Shown: positions 22,213 to 34,017 of the stretch, piece after piece | Numbering within the stretch: position 1 is the first letter of the stretch | Layout of the letters: each line of letters opens with the position of its first letter | Assembly: GCF_017562075.2 (NCBI RefSeq) | Contig: NC_054084.1 | Coordinates: 47,400,697 to 47,464,696, forward strand | Direction of reading: 5' to 3' | From: Anopheles merus | Lineage: Eukaryota > Arthropoda > Insecta > Diptera > Culicidae | Length of the DNA: 64,000 bases | Notes under the pieces: model-generated | The model's input: the letters and a program-made list of their open reading frames with translations, nothing else | Told to the model about the DNA's origin: nothing | Database searches by the model: none | Translations under genes and position numbers: made by a program

Positions 22213-24637
22213 AATACATTTTTAAATATTTTCTTATTCTAATCATTTTGGTATAACACCAGTAAACGATACCACGCCATATTATCAAACAATCATAAAA
22301 GATAAGACTGTTTTTTCTCTCTCTACCAAGTTAGCAGTAGATTACCGAAAAAAGCTATGTGAAACTGCATAAGCAGTATAAACGTAGCACAACCAGAATG
22401 TCCTTACATTTCATTCAGAATTTCTTACATTGATACAGTTCGGGAGGAAATCGACCCCACTCAGCCTTGTAAGGAAATTTAGCAACATTTGAGCAATCAT
22501 GCAATAGCTTTTGGTATTATCTTTTGACTGTTTCTAAAGGAGATGCAGAATGCTCTAAAGGAGATAGAGCAAGCTGCTGTTCATACAATACATTTTTATG
22601 CAATAGTTTTAATCAAGACTGCTCTGACAGGTTTTTAATAAGTTCACATTGTTAAATTACAATCCAGTAGCAAATCAAATTATGCGTAAAGTATGAAATA
22701 TTTAAATCCAAATTATCTAAATCTAGAGCAAATTTAAACCATATTCAAGTTTCTGAAATCTACTACGGCTATTCTTTAAAAAAAACAAGATTTTGAATGC
22801 TGCTGGAGTACGAAAGAGCTTTTAAGATATAGTGCAGTAAATACACCATAACATTTGATAGTTTATAAACCTAAACTACACAATATGTGTTCACAGTAAT
22901 CATTATGTATTCACAGAATTTATCGAGCTGAATACACTAAACTAAACATTTTTGAAACCATTACACAAGAAATGGTGTATTATCCGTTCAGTTACATGTA
23001 CGAAATACTTAAATATGCGATTTAAAAAGATCCAAAGTAACCATGCTTCCATCACTAAAGTGTAATTGTATTTTGTAGCAATCCTTACACTGCATCGAAA
23101 GTTTTCTCGTCGGTGACCTTCACGCAATGCTCATTATAGCTTCCAGGAACAAACTGGTAGGTGCCACTCCCAATTGTTACACGAGCAACATACGCATCGT
23201 ACTTTTTTTATTTAAACGTGGCAGCAGACATTGACATGGTCTTTTTATATCGTCCACGGGTATACAGACGTTTTCACTTTCATTCCATTGACACACATAT
23301 TTTGCACCAGTCCGACTCGAACGAATGTTGTTCCTGTTACCCCAATCTTTCTCCCAAACATGCTGAGGACTTCACCTCACACCGTTGCTCCGAAATAAAA
23401 ACCCGTTTCTAGACCGCCAGCATCCCATGATCTCCATCGAACAATTTGGGATCAAGAGTATCGTGTTTCGATTATATAACACCACCATTCGTCTGCTTTC
23501 AAGGTTGCCTTTTTGCTTGGCTGAGCGGTACCCAGAAGAGTTTGCTCGCCAACTACTACCTGTAGGCGATCGCGATCTTTTCCTCGCACTAACTGGTACG
23601 CTCTTGAGAGAGAGAAAGAGTGAACGAGAACACTCCACTGCAGTCACCCCTTCTGTGTGTACAGCACGAATGCGAAAGAAAAAGCCCTATTTCTTCAATG
23701 ACCGGGGAAGGAAGGTAGTCAGCACAAATCTATCTCCACCAAACTGGGAACTCGTATGTGACCTGGAGCAAATATTTCGGCCATCCCTTCTCTTCATTTC
23801 GGATCGACTCGACGGGTAGTAAGTGAGGGTTTGGCAGCAAACTACATGGTCGATACTGAATAGCCGGCTGCCAAAAGTTGCTCATTTTGATGCGGACTGA
23901 ACACAAACCCTTTCCACCATGGCCGAGTCGGCTCACGAAGTTGTGCATGAGGCGTTATACTTTTACCGAAATTTCAAACCACCAACAGCCTACGGGCAAA
24001 ACACCCGTATAACCCATGATTCGAGCTCCGTACGTTTTTGTTTTGTTTTGCCAGCAATTTGTGATCGGCGGAAACCTGTTTGACCGTGTTTTGGAGGTTA
24101 TTTTTTCTTCTTTTGGTTGCTTTAAATGGAGTATGCTTGACAAGTTCAGCACTTGACATGGTCACTTTCTTTGGTAATGTTTTTTTAACCCCCAGTCGTG
24201 CACACACGACGAACACTGTATGATACACAAGTTTCTGCATTTCTTGTTACAGGCGACATCAAAGATGAATGTGAACAGCCTTTCCGACAGTCAATTACCA
24301 ATGCAACTACCCTTGCAGCATGCAACTTTAGTATGAAAACGAAATGCGTTTGTTGCTAACACGGAACGAACGTGATAAATAATCAGTCATTATGCACATT
24401 TCTTGCATGCAGTTACTGTTATGCTTATGATATTGTACAGTTGAGGCAAGTAAAGTAATACTAATTACGGAATACAATGTGGAACTTTTCATGAGACATT
24501 TGTTATTCTTCTGAGATTTTTACTCATATTACGATTATACACTCACTTTTTAAACAATTTTTTGAAAATAGAAACGAATTTTACTACATTTATTGCAAAG
24601 TACTGACACTATTTCATATACATCGCGGCAAACGTTC
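22213..24637. other. Intergenic region with a GC-richer block
   Basis: The first part (to about 23080) is AT-rich. From 23090 to 24250 the DNA is GC-richer with medium open frames on both strands and no recognisable domain; this could be regulatory DNA or relics. A minus-strand frame near 23175-23090 (GTYQFVPGSYNEHCVKVTDE) looks protein-like but cannot be tied to a gene. Confidence 0.3.
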
Positions 24638-25250
24638 TTAGTAGTGGTAGGTAAGACTTGGCGCAGAGAAGCTCACAGTAGCTACATGAGCCGGGGCCAG
24701 AACCTTGGCAACCGGGACAGCATATTTGGCAACAGGAACCGCAACCTTCAGAGCAGGGGCAACATAATGTGCCACTGGTACTGGTACAGCAACTTTGTGC
24801 ACTGGGACGACGGTCTTTACCAGCTTGTGTCCCTCCAGGGGCTCACGGCGGACGACGGCGTTGAATCCGTTGTGCTCATCGGCGGTGTAGTCAACCACAC
24901 GACGGTGGCCATCGGCATCGATCAGAGTGTACTGTCCCTTGACGTCATCACCATGACGTTCCTCCTGCTGACTCTTGATGTCACCGGTGTGATCGTCATG
25001 TACGGAGTACGAGAACTGGTACTCGGCCGGGGCTTCCACTTCTACTTTCTTAACCAGTGTTGGTAGTAGAACCGCGTTGGCAACACCCATGATGGCCAAA
25101 ATAACGCAAAGCTGATAAACAAACAAAAATACTATTATTCAATCTACTCACAATCCTCATGCTCCCGATGTGATTCTTTTCAAAACGTTTAAGTTTAAGA
25201 AGATTCTGGAAATTCTAGACAAATTATTAGAAACTTACTTTGAACGCCAT
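24638..25250 (-). CDS. RR-2 cuticular protein, 161 aa
   Basis: Exon 1 (25250-25239, MAFK) and exon 2 (25111-24638) are separated by a 127-base intron, the longest in the cluster. The signal peptide is MAFKLCVILAIMGVANA. The RR-2 domain starts almost at once (EAPAEYQFSYSVHDDHTGDI) and is followed by the LEGHKLVKT linker and a VAVPVAKYAVPVAKV-type tail ending SLTYHY. It lacks the N-terminal QPALVKT repeats of the 15018 and 19720 genes. It is predicted to be secreted and chitin-binding. The RR core and part of the linker are nearly identical in DNA to the 19720 gene, while flanks and introns differ. Confidence 0.93.
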
Positions 25251-25326
25251 AACTGATGTAGAGGACTGAATGTGACTTGTAACGAAGCTCTAACTGACTG
25301 ATGCAGTTCCGTTGATATCCAATGCT

Positions 25327-25333
25327 TTTTATA
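25327..25333 (-). promoter_or_regulatory. TATA box of the 25250 cuticle gene
   Basis: TATAAAA on the minus strand, 77 bases upstream of the ATG. Confidence 0.7.
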
Positions 25334-28300
25334 GCTCAATTCCTTACAAATATCACTAAGCTTGCCTACCACGAAGCTATTGGCCGACTTACATCAAGTT
25401 AAACTGCTTCTGCGGTAAAACCTACATCTAGACCATATCGCTATGACAGTGGCATGTATTATACATCAAAAATAAAATATCAAAAACCGGTGGCAGAAGC
25501 AACGCTTCACACGATTAGTCGTGCCCGAGTATTTGCTGTAATCGGGCCGTAAAATCAACTCCATTTCTTCTTAAACCCTAATGTAACGGAAACCTGTTCG
25601 GCGTACCAACACCTTCACCCTCGCCTCGTCAACGGCCAAATTTTGCTGTATTTCATACACGAATTAATCCGCCCCTCAATCCTGCAAGGAACAAGATGTA
25701 ACTAAAAACCCGCTGACAACTAAACAACCTTGCATTAGCGGGCACATTTACCAGTAAACGACAACTTGCACCTACGCAAAGGCTGCAATAGCAACGCACT
25801 CTAAAAACTCGTTTCCAAAACGGTTCTTCTGTGCTGTCAATATACCGAAAAAAATGTACTCAAAACGGGGGCAAAGGTGTAAGCGACTGTGCTTTTTTTC
25901 ACACTCCCACCTTATGTTTCCCGCTCACGAAATACTGTCACCAGTGCTATTACTTATTAATTTGTCACTTCACGGCACTCGTCTTATTTGTGCTTCGCAA
26001 ATAATCCTATTACTGCATGTCCCGCATGTCCATTTCACACTCGCAATATGCAAAGATTATGTAAGGCACAATTATACCAGCCATGGAGTCATCCGCTTTT
26101 TGGTTTATTACCCAGCCCTGCTCGACATTACAAGACATGGTAATTGCTGCAGTTAATGTTAGGTATCATGCAGATGCAACCAACTCCAATTCTTGTCAGA
26201 ATTACCAGTACCAGTTGCAAGTGATCGTATTTTGCAAGGCAAAAGTAAAACCAAGTAATGAAGAGATCGAACGTACGGCAACGTAATGCAACCGACAACC
26301 ATTAACCCAACTTTGCGTGTGAACAATTTGGCACATATTTAAGATTGATACTTGAGCTTGAGCGTTGTCTGAGGTCTGATGTAAAATGCAAATGATTGAA
26401 CAGTGCGTCAAACGATGATTAAAAAAAATCAGACAACTAAATTGTATCTATCATTTGATATCTCAACTTGTATTAACATTGGTATGTTCCAGCGCGTTTG
26501 CATCCACAGTATAAAAGCTACAATGTTATGAAGCCAATAAATACATGTAATATAATAAAACCTGATAAAATCAAAATGCCATTTTTATAAATTTGAAGTA
26601 GGATAAAATAAAATCTCATTAATTTTATAATCTAAGCATCGAACAAAATCAAAGTGTCCGTTATGTAATACCCGTTACAACAATTTATTTTAATACTTCT
26701 ATATTCAAATAATAGAAATATTTAAATATTTCGTTGCCAGGTTATCAGTGATTCTCCAAGATCCTCGTAAATTTGTTCCAATGTTACTCCTGTTACCTAA
26801 CTCAAATCTTCCAAATCTGCGCTCCTCTAAGATTTGCGTCGAAAAACTTGCCGGCTAACAGCTTCCCGATGAGAACAAGGAATGCCAAATGTATCCAAAC
26901 AAGGTTTTTAACCACTTTACAGGTTTGCCGGAGCAGTGCGTGAGCGAGCCTTTACAGTTTTGCCAGTACCCCCGGGTTGTCTCTTTAGGATATATAAAAT
27001 AAGTATTTTTTTTTAATTCTACCGATTTTTTATGCATTGCTGTTCAATTTTGAATCAAAAACAAGTATAAAAAGGGTGATATTTTTTATTTTATTTTTTC
27101 TTTCAATTTTTTTAATGAGTTAGTTCTGTGAAGGGGTTAGTCAATATGCCTTATCAATATTATAAAAAAGTGTATTCTAGAACACAGAGGTAGCTGTAAT
27201 ACTTTCTGCACCATTCTAAATATCTTGGGACAATTTGTTCTAATTTGTCAATTCGCAAACACAGCATGAAGTATCACTTAGGGCGGTGGCAACGCTAATC
27301 GGATGCGATTTTATCGGACGAGATTTATATGGGATTTGACAGATAACGTCGGACGACGAAATCGCACGTCCGACGTTATCTGTCAAATCCCATATAAATC
27401 ACGTCCGATAAAATCGCATCCGATGAGCGTTGCCACCGCCCTTAGTGTCACATAGCGTCCCGAAAGTATGCAAACTGTAACACATCATATTAAACGTAAT
27501 ATAGAGTGTGTGCGGATATTTACAAAATCAGTGGTTGATGGAAATTTTGAACAATTCGATTTAATTTATTTGGTGATATTCTTTAATACGTCATAAAAAA
27601 TTCACTCATTCTATTATTTTTTTATCATACTAAAGTAGTGATACCCCATCCGTATTGCCTATTGTGAGCTTAACACATTGATTGATTCATTACATAAAAC
27701 GAATTTTTGATGCAAAGATGTACTATTTCCGGCATATAGACGTTTAAAAAGCACATAATAGGCGCATTTTCACTTACACGATACGGCTGCTGCTCAAAAA
27801 TCTTCCATTTAGCAGACTTTTTCTTCGTGAAATGTAAATTCGAGCAGGATTCGCGTATCTTTTTCAAGCAGCAAAAACCCTCTGCTAATTACTAGATCAC
27901 ACAAAAAGATTGATCATTATCATAATGATCACAAAAGGGTAGGGATTTTTTTGTCTATGTTGCGAAAAATTGTATCGTGCGAGGGAGTCCTCGTCATTGT
28001 TTGCGAATGTTTTCCCTGCCACCAGGAACAAGTGTCAATAAAAAAATTCACCAATTGTTTTGCGTTCACACACCACCAAACATTTTCGGAAACAAATATC
28101 ATAATTTCACAAAATAATTCGAAACATCATCAGCTCCTGTTCTAGGAAAAGCCCAATATACCACAGTTAGAACACTATTGTCTTAGTGGAAATAAAAAAA
28201 ATCATTTTTAAACACAAAACTACACGATTATTGTCGCACGCTATCAAAAGATTACTACCAAAATTGTTGTTCTCCATTTGGCAGTGGATAGCTCTGATTG

Positions 28301-28853
28301 CACGAAAATGATTCGTAGAAGTCAGCTAGACTTCCCTAACAAATATGAAAAGAGTGTTTGGCAGAGATTTTCGAGTGTGTGAACCAAGTTATTCATGAAT
28401 TTTCTAATTTTAATCGAAGTCAATAAACATTATACTGCATGATAAACGCAACAATCGCTTTGTTCATTGTAAAGATAGTCATAATTCATTATCAAAACTA
28501 AAATGCTCCGTGCATATACTCGATTACGAGGAGACCTGAAAAAAAACAGCAAATTTCCACCAGAAAGGTAATAGTGTTCAGTTGTTGTATGATTCCTTAA
28601 TTAAAATGTAAAATACCATTTTTCATCTAAACACTGTTTTACAATTTGAATGACTCATATGGTAGACATTTTAAAATAATCCAGTTATAAATTATCTTAT
28701 CATACGATGACATAACCAAAATTCATTGGCATAAGTAAGTAAATAATTAAAATAAAAAAAATCAATAAAAACAAAATAACCACAAGTCATTTACGATTTC
28801 AAAATATATTTTTTCACAATTTAAGTAGTAAAACAAAAATTTGGTATAACATC
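25334..28853. other. Long intergenic region with one palindromic MITE
   Basis: This is AT-rich sequence without a supported gene. The distinct structure is the foldback element at 27281-27442. The last few hundred bases before 28854 should hold the 3' UTR of the minus-strand cuticle gene. Confidence 0.35.
27281..27442. mobile_element. Near-perfect foldback MITE with TTA target duplication (PIF/Harbinger-like)
   Basis: The two halves are almost exact reverse complements (GGGCGGTGGCAACGCT at the left end, AGCGTTGCCACCGCCC at the right, and CGGATGCGATTTTATCGGAC further in). The element is flanked by TTA on both sides (27278-27280 and 27443-27445). A 3-bp TTA duplication is typical of PIF/Harbinger elements. 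There is no coding capacity. Confidence 0.75.
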
Positions 28854-29323
28854 CTAGTAGTGATAAGCTGGGTAGGCAACCTTGGCAACCGGGACAGCGA
28901 CCTTGGCGATAGGAGCAGCGTAAACCTTGGCAATGGGGGCAACGACCTTGGCGACTGGAATAGCAGTCTTCACAGGCTCACGGCGAACGACGGCGTTGAA
29001 TCCGTTGTGCTCATCGGCGGTGTATTCGACCACTCGGCGGTAGCCATCAGCATCAATCAGAGTGTACTGTCCGACGACGTTGTCACCGTGACGCTCCTCG
29101 TGCTGGCTCTTGATGTCTCCGGTATGATCATCATGCACGGAGTACTCGAACTGGTACTCGGCCGGAGCATGCGCATATTCGATATGCTTCACGGCCACCG
29201 GAAGTACGGCAGCGCTGGCAGCGGCAACAACAGCGAACAGGATGCAGTACTGAAGAATTTTAAAAAAGGTTATTCAATATTTGTATGGTGTATTTCGATT
29301 TACACTCTTACTTTGAATGCCAT
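28854..29323 (-). CDS. RR-2 cuticular protein, 135 aa, inverted twin of 30268-30748
   Basis: Exon 1 (29323-29312, MAFK), a 62-base intron, and exon 2 (29249-28854). The signal peptide is MAFKYCILFAVVAAASA. A short AVLPVAVKHIEYAHAPAE lead precedes the RR-2 domain (EYQFEYSVHDDHTGDIKSQH...FNAVVRREP), and a tail of VAKVVAPIAKVYAAP units ends PAYHY. It is a compact member of the subgroup. Exon 2 differs from that of the divergently oriented gene at 30353-30748 at about five positions by eye, whereas introns and flanks are unrelated. Function: secreted chitin-binding cuticle protein. Confidence 0.93.
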
Positions 29324-29415
29324 TTTGAAGGATTAAATTGTGATTTGCAGTAAGAGACTCTGATTTGTACAAGGAGTGCTGTTCGATTGATGCCAATATC
29401 GTAATACCACTGTCC

Positions 29416-29422
29416 TTTTATA
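29416..29422 (-). promoter_or_regulatory. TATA box of the 29323 cuticle gene
   Basis: TATAAAA on the minus strand, 93 bases upstream of the ATG. Confidence 0.7.
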
Positions 29423-30176
29423 CTAAGATTTACAGTTCTAGGTATTTATTGCATCACGAAAGTACCGGTACGCCTTGCACTCATACTAAACTCAAACGTT
29501 AAACTTGATTCTGGCCGAACCAAGTATCCTTGATCAATTTCTTCAAACAACTTACGTACATAAAGTTCATTTGCTCGCACACCACAATTTCGCGTATATA
29601 CTAATATTCCCACGAGAATGAGGAATGGGTTGGGGCTACTGCAGATATGTCCAAAGTCACAGCCCCCACTGTGTTGTGTGTGTGTGTTTTTTTTTTGTCG
29701 TCGTGCTCTGTGTAGTTTAATTTCATTGCAAATTTTACACACTAATTTCGATCAGACTCTAGCAGCCCCAGCGATAAACGAATCACGGATAAATGAGTAA
29801 AATGGACACACCGACAAGGTGACCTGTCTGGTCTGTCTGGTGTCATGTACGCATACCTTTCGTCAGCACGTGACTTTTGTGCAGGAATCGCTACAGCTAG
29901 TAGCGTGGTTTCACCCCAGTCAATTGCGAAAGGCGTGGTAAAATCTGCTAAGAGGAAGAGAACATTGCTGTGATATAGTTGAACCTTTGAGTGTATGCGA
30001 GGTTTACCACATCTGTAGGATGAAATTGTAACATTTTCGATAAAATGTTGGGTGGGGACACCCCATTTTCGATTTCGCGAATACAATTTACATAGCATGT
30101 GGGAGGTATACCGATACTTCCAATCTAAATGGTAAGGTTTGGCATGCAGTTGCATAGAATCTGTAGCAAAGCCGAG
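29423..30176. other. Shared divergent regulatory region between twin cuticle genes
   Basis: About 750 bases separate the two TATA boxes of the head-to-head genes. No ORF here is convincing. A short TG run and T run lie at about 29675-29696. The region could act on both promoters. Confidence 0.45.
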
Positions 30177-30184
30177 TATAAATA
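30177..30184 (+). promoter_or_regulatory. TATA box of the 30268 cuticle gene
   Basis: TATAAATA, 91 bases upstream of the ATG. Confidence 0.7.
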
Positions 30185-30267
30185 TTCATGCAAAAGCGAA
30201 TTCAAGTACCAGTTATCTACCAACTTTCCAGCAGCTCACTGTAAAAAAAAAAAAAAACAAATTAAAA

Positions 30268-30748
30268 AATGGCATTCAAAGTAAGCACCATTGCTTGTAA
30301 CCAAATAAACTGATAGAATCTGAATTAACAATAACATCAATTTATTTCACAGTACTGCATCCTGTTCGCTGTTGTTGCCGCTGCCAGCGCTGCCGTACTT
30401 CCGGTGGCCGTGAAGCATATCGAATATACGGATGCTCCGGCCGAGTACCAGTTCGAGTACTCCGTGCATGATGATCATACCGGAGACATCAAGAGCCAGC
30501 ACGAGGAGCGTCACGGTGACAACGTCGTTGGACAGTACACTCTGATTGATGCTGATGGCTACCGCCGAGTGGTCGAATACACCGCCGATGAGCACAACGG
30601 ATTCAACGCCGTCGTTCGCCGTGAGCCTGTGAAGACTGCTATCCCAGTCGCCAAGGTCGTTGCCCCCATTGCCAAGGTTTACGCTGCTCCTATCGCCAAG
30701 GTCGCTGTCCCGGTTGCCAAGGTTGCCTACCCAGCTTACCACTACTAA
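30268..30748 (+). CDS. RR-2 cuticular protein, 135 aa, inverted twin of 28854-29323
   Basis: Exon 1 (30268-30279, MAFK), a 73-base intron, and exon 2 (30353-30748). The signal peptide is MAFKYCILFAVVAAASA, and the mature protein is the same as its twin except TD in place of AH just before the RR-2 domain. The RR-2 core and the VAKVVAPIAKVYAAPIAKV tail are unchanged. The 5' UTR holds a 14-base A run. It is expected to be secreted into chitinous cuticle. The near-identity restricted to exon 2 suggests recent duplication with conversion. Confidence 0.93.
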
Positions 30749-32584
30749 GTTGGTTGAAAAATGTGTTGATAGTAAGTTGGCTAGTTCAATAAATAAAATC
30801 CTGTTGTAAATTATATCGACTCTTTTAAAACATGTTGCTATTACTCATTTTACGACTTCGAGCATGCATGTATTACAAACCTTGCTTCCTTTGTAGTTTG
30901 TAGATTGTATCAAAGTCCTTCAATGAAAAATAATACCAATTTGATAAAAAAAACTATACAGCAGTTTTGACGCTAACAGTTTTTACAAATCAAACACTGT
31001 ACCACAAGCATCAAGTTGACCCGACCAAGGATTGATTATCTCACCAATGGTTATGGAATATCAGTAATTTGATTTGTGTACTTGTAGCACCAACGCCAGT
31101 TTTCTGCGGGGAAGACTAGGTCATTGAAAATACAGTCAGAATTCAACAGTTGACGCTTTTTAGTTGGCATGCTTTTAAGTTGAACGCTCGATAGTTGGCT
31201 GACAGTTCAATTAAAAAGCATGCGTTTGTATGGGAAAACTGGTTTTTGATTTTTTTTTCAAAAATCTCATGGCCTGCCAAGAAAAGTTTTTTGTATGGAA
31301 AAACGTGCCAACTAAAAAGCACATATTCAATAGTTGGCAGGGAATCGAAGTTCAACCAATGAGTTCGGACTGTAGTATAGTTTCGGACTGTATCACGTTG
31401 ACGACCCTACATAACACAACAAATAATTTAATGACTTGAATCCATTTAGAATAGACCAATGAAGGTTTTTATTAAAATAATAACATTATAGGACTATTTA
31501 AATGTATTTAATGCGTATATAATAGTATGCTCTGTAAGCACCTTCTTTCAACTCTAGAATCTCCGGTTTCGCGGTATCGGACATATGCGGGTTTCTAAAT
31601 TTAACTCATCAAATGTCAAATCAGTACAATTTGCTTCAACTATTGTCCATTGCAGCATAAATTGAATTTTTGCTAGAAATGTTAAATGCCAAAAATATCA
31701 GAATTTTTTACTCGAATCTTTTTAAATGAATGATAAAGTGTATAAAAGTACTAAATTTTATGAAAACTACCGAGTTTTCAAATTTATTTTAGTTAAAAAC
31801 GTGAAATTCGACATACGCGGATACTCGAGTTACGCGGATTCCTCGGGAACGCAAAAACTGCGTATCTCGGTTCTTGCTGCTCAATTGTAATGAGGAACAA
31901 ATACGATAAAAACTTGCATGTATTTCCATTATGTATGTATGCATGTATTGAATATCTGCTAACATTTGGATAAGTGTTGTATAATCGTATAAGCTAATGT
32001 AAGCTACATAGACAACATTCACTTGTAGGCCATTTTGAATAAAATGCATGATAACAGGTGATATCCAAGGTAACATTTATAACAATTATAACAACAAAAG
32101 GTGATAACATTTATTTTACAATTTGAAGCATAAAAATTACAAAAAAAAGATATTAAAAACGTGTTTCGGATACGGTAATTGTACCCGTTCAGGTAGGGTA
32201 AACGTAACACTATACCAACAGTGCACATTGGGCAAACGCCTGTATAAAAATCGAAAAACCAACTTCATCGCAGGTGAACACCATAATCATTTTCTTAAAA
32301 TAGATACTTAAACTTAGTTGAAACCAATTCATTCATTCATTCTATTTCACGTTTTTATCTTAAACTTACTGAGATATAGGCCATCAAAGTGTAAACTTTG
32401 TGTTTTTTGTCCCAAATTGGAGCTATTTTTCGACCGAACATAAACCGTCATATTTTAGTGTATGATGCTTAGATTTTAATAATCAACGTGTTATTGAAAA
32501 GGTTTTTTGTCATAACTTGATGTTATGTCTGAATATTTTACAAAAACTTGTTTTCATTCAGCTGTCAAATCGGCATAGTCAGAC
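30749..32584. other. Intergenic region with degraded MITE material
   Basis: AATAAA at 30789-30794 is the likely poly(A) site of the 30268 gene. At about 31145-31345 the words CTTTTTAGTTGGC and GCCAACTAAAAAG occur as inverted repeats, suggesting a foldback relic. At about 31560-31870 are ACGCGGATTC and GCGTATCTCGG words like those in the pogo-like MITE at 42741. No gene is seen. Confidence 0.35.
31560..31870. mobile_element. Degenerate relative of the pogo-like MITE
   Basis: GACATACGCGGATACTCGAG, TTACGCGGATTCCTCGGG and GCGTATCTCGG match the subterminal repeats of the intact copy at 42741-43075, and the middle shares an AAATCAGTACAATTTGC-like block in reverse orientation. The termini are eroded and no target duplication is visible. 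Confidence 0.4.
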
Positions 32585-32805
32585 GTGTTTACGTATAGCT
32601 CCGTGATTTATTTTCCGTATTTCGGTTATTTTAACAAACAATCAGTTTTCTCTAAGTAAAAAGTTGTGTAGTGGGCTTGCCCACAACGTATTATACATAC
32701 TTTTAGCATTTGTGCTGGTTCTTCTTCAGTTGCTCGTCGGTCGCATCACCCGCGTAGTGCGTCTATTAACCGGTCAAGGCATCGACCTGTGGATTCCTTT
32801 TCAAA

Positions 32806-33921
32806 ATGGAGCATACTTGCAATTCTTGCGCAACCGAGATCACCGAAGACCTGATTAGCTGTTATATTTGCAACTCACCGTTCCACATCCGCTGTTCGCG
32901 CATTCCTGAGAATGCACTGAAGCTAACCAACGAATACCATCAACTCCACTGGTGCTGCCTGGCGTGCAACAATGTGATTATTAATCCTCGCACTAAATAC
33001 ATCAAACAAGCTTTGGCCCAGTCGAGCATACAAACAACAATGGATGCCGTTGCCAATAGTCTCAAATCTGCACTTGAACCTCTAGCAATAGAAATTCGTA
33101 CTGGTCTATCGCAGCTTAATGAATCGCATAAGAGAACACCACTGAGCAGTCACCCTCCTGCCAAATTGCGCAGAGTTTTACCAGCGAAGAGATTATTCTC
33201 CGAGTTGGTCAGTGCTACAAACACTTCACCTGCTATCTCGCTTGTCGCCAAAAGAACAACAAACATCAATAATAACAATATCAACAATAACATAGCCGTA
33301 CCGTCACTTGCTGAGCACAACAATATTAACATCACAAATAACATCACTTCTCGCCAGCCAATTGCTATTTATGGCACGGATAACGATTCTCCAAACCTTC
33401 CAACCGTTCAAAACCGCTTTGTACCCAAAATGTGGCTTCATTTAGCTAACATTGCTCCTGGCACTTCCTGTGAACAAGTCGTGGAATCTGTGAAACGACG
33501 GCTGGCCACAACCGATGTCATTGCATTTAGCTTAATGGGCAAAAATTTCGACACTACTTTGGCTAGACCGATGTCGTTTAAGGTTCGCATCCCGGCTCAC
33601 CTTCGTGAAACTGCGTTATCGTCCTCGGTCTGGCCTTCTAATCTACGTGTACGTGAATTTATACTACGTGATAACCGTCCAGCCTCATCCCATACTTTGG
33701 CTTGTCTCACACCGATGAATGCACATGAAACCCCACTTCAAAGCAACAATGCAGTGCCTATCGATAATATTCCGAAACCGGCAGAGCAAACCATCAATGA
33801 AAAGCCAAATAGTTCATCACCTAGTAATGTACAACCAATAGTGCGCGATATGGAGCATTCACCTATCCCAGCTGATCGTACGGCTCAAAACAATGACGTT
33901 CATCACGAACACAGCTCATGA
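32806..33921 (+). CDS. Retrotransposon ORF1, PHD-like zinc finger protein, 371 aa
   Basis: The ATG at 32806 lies in AAAATGG context. Residues 1-50 hold paired cysteines and a histidine (CNSC, CYIC, FHIRC, CCLAC) arranged like the PHD-type finger of CR1 ORF1 proteins. The middle is Asn-rich and low in complexity. Residues 200-285 hold a conserved block (KMWLHLANIAPGTSCEQVVE, VKRRLATTDVIAF, MSFKVRIP) with a matching stretch in the ORF1 at 50680. It probably binds element RNA. The frame is intact. Confidence 0.75.
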   Translation: MEHTCNSCATEITEDLISCYICNSPFHIRCSRIPENALKLTNEYHQLHWCCLACNNVIINPRTKYIKQALAQSSIQTTMDAVANSLKSALEPLAIEIRTGLSQLNESHKRTPLSSHPPAKLRRVLPAKRLFSELVSATNTSPAISLVAKRTTNINNNNINNNIAVPSLAEHNNINITNNITSRQPIAIYGTDNDSPNLPTVQNRFVPKMWLHLANIAPGTSCEQVVESVKRRLATTDVIAFSLMGKNFDTTLARPMSFKVRIPAHLRETALSSSVWPSNLRVREFILRDNRPASSHTLACLTPMNAHETPLQSNNAVPIDNIPKPAEQTINEKPNSSSPSNVQPIVRDMEHSPIPADRTAQNNDVHHEHSS

Positions 33922-34017
33922 AGCTTACGCACACAAGAAGCATCAGCCAGTCGCTATTCGCACACTAACACTTCATGTAATGACCACGCACGCACTAACA
34001 CAGCAACTCACTTGAAA

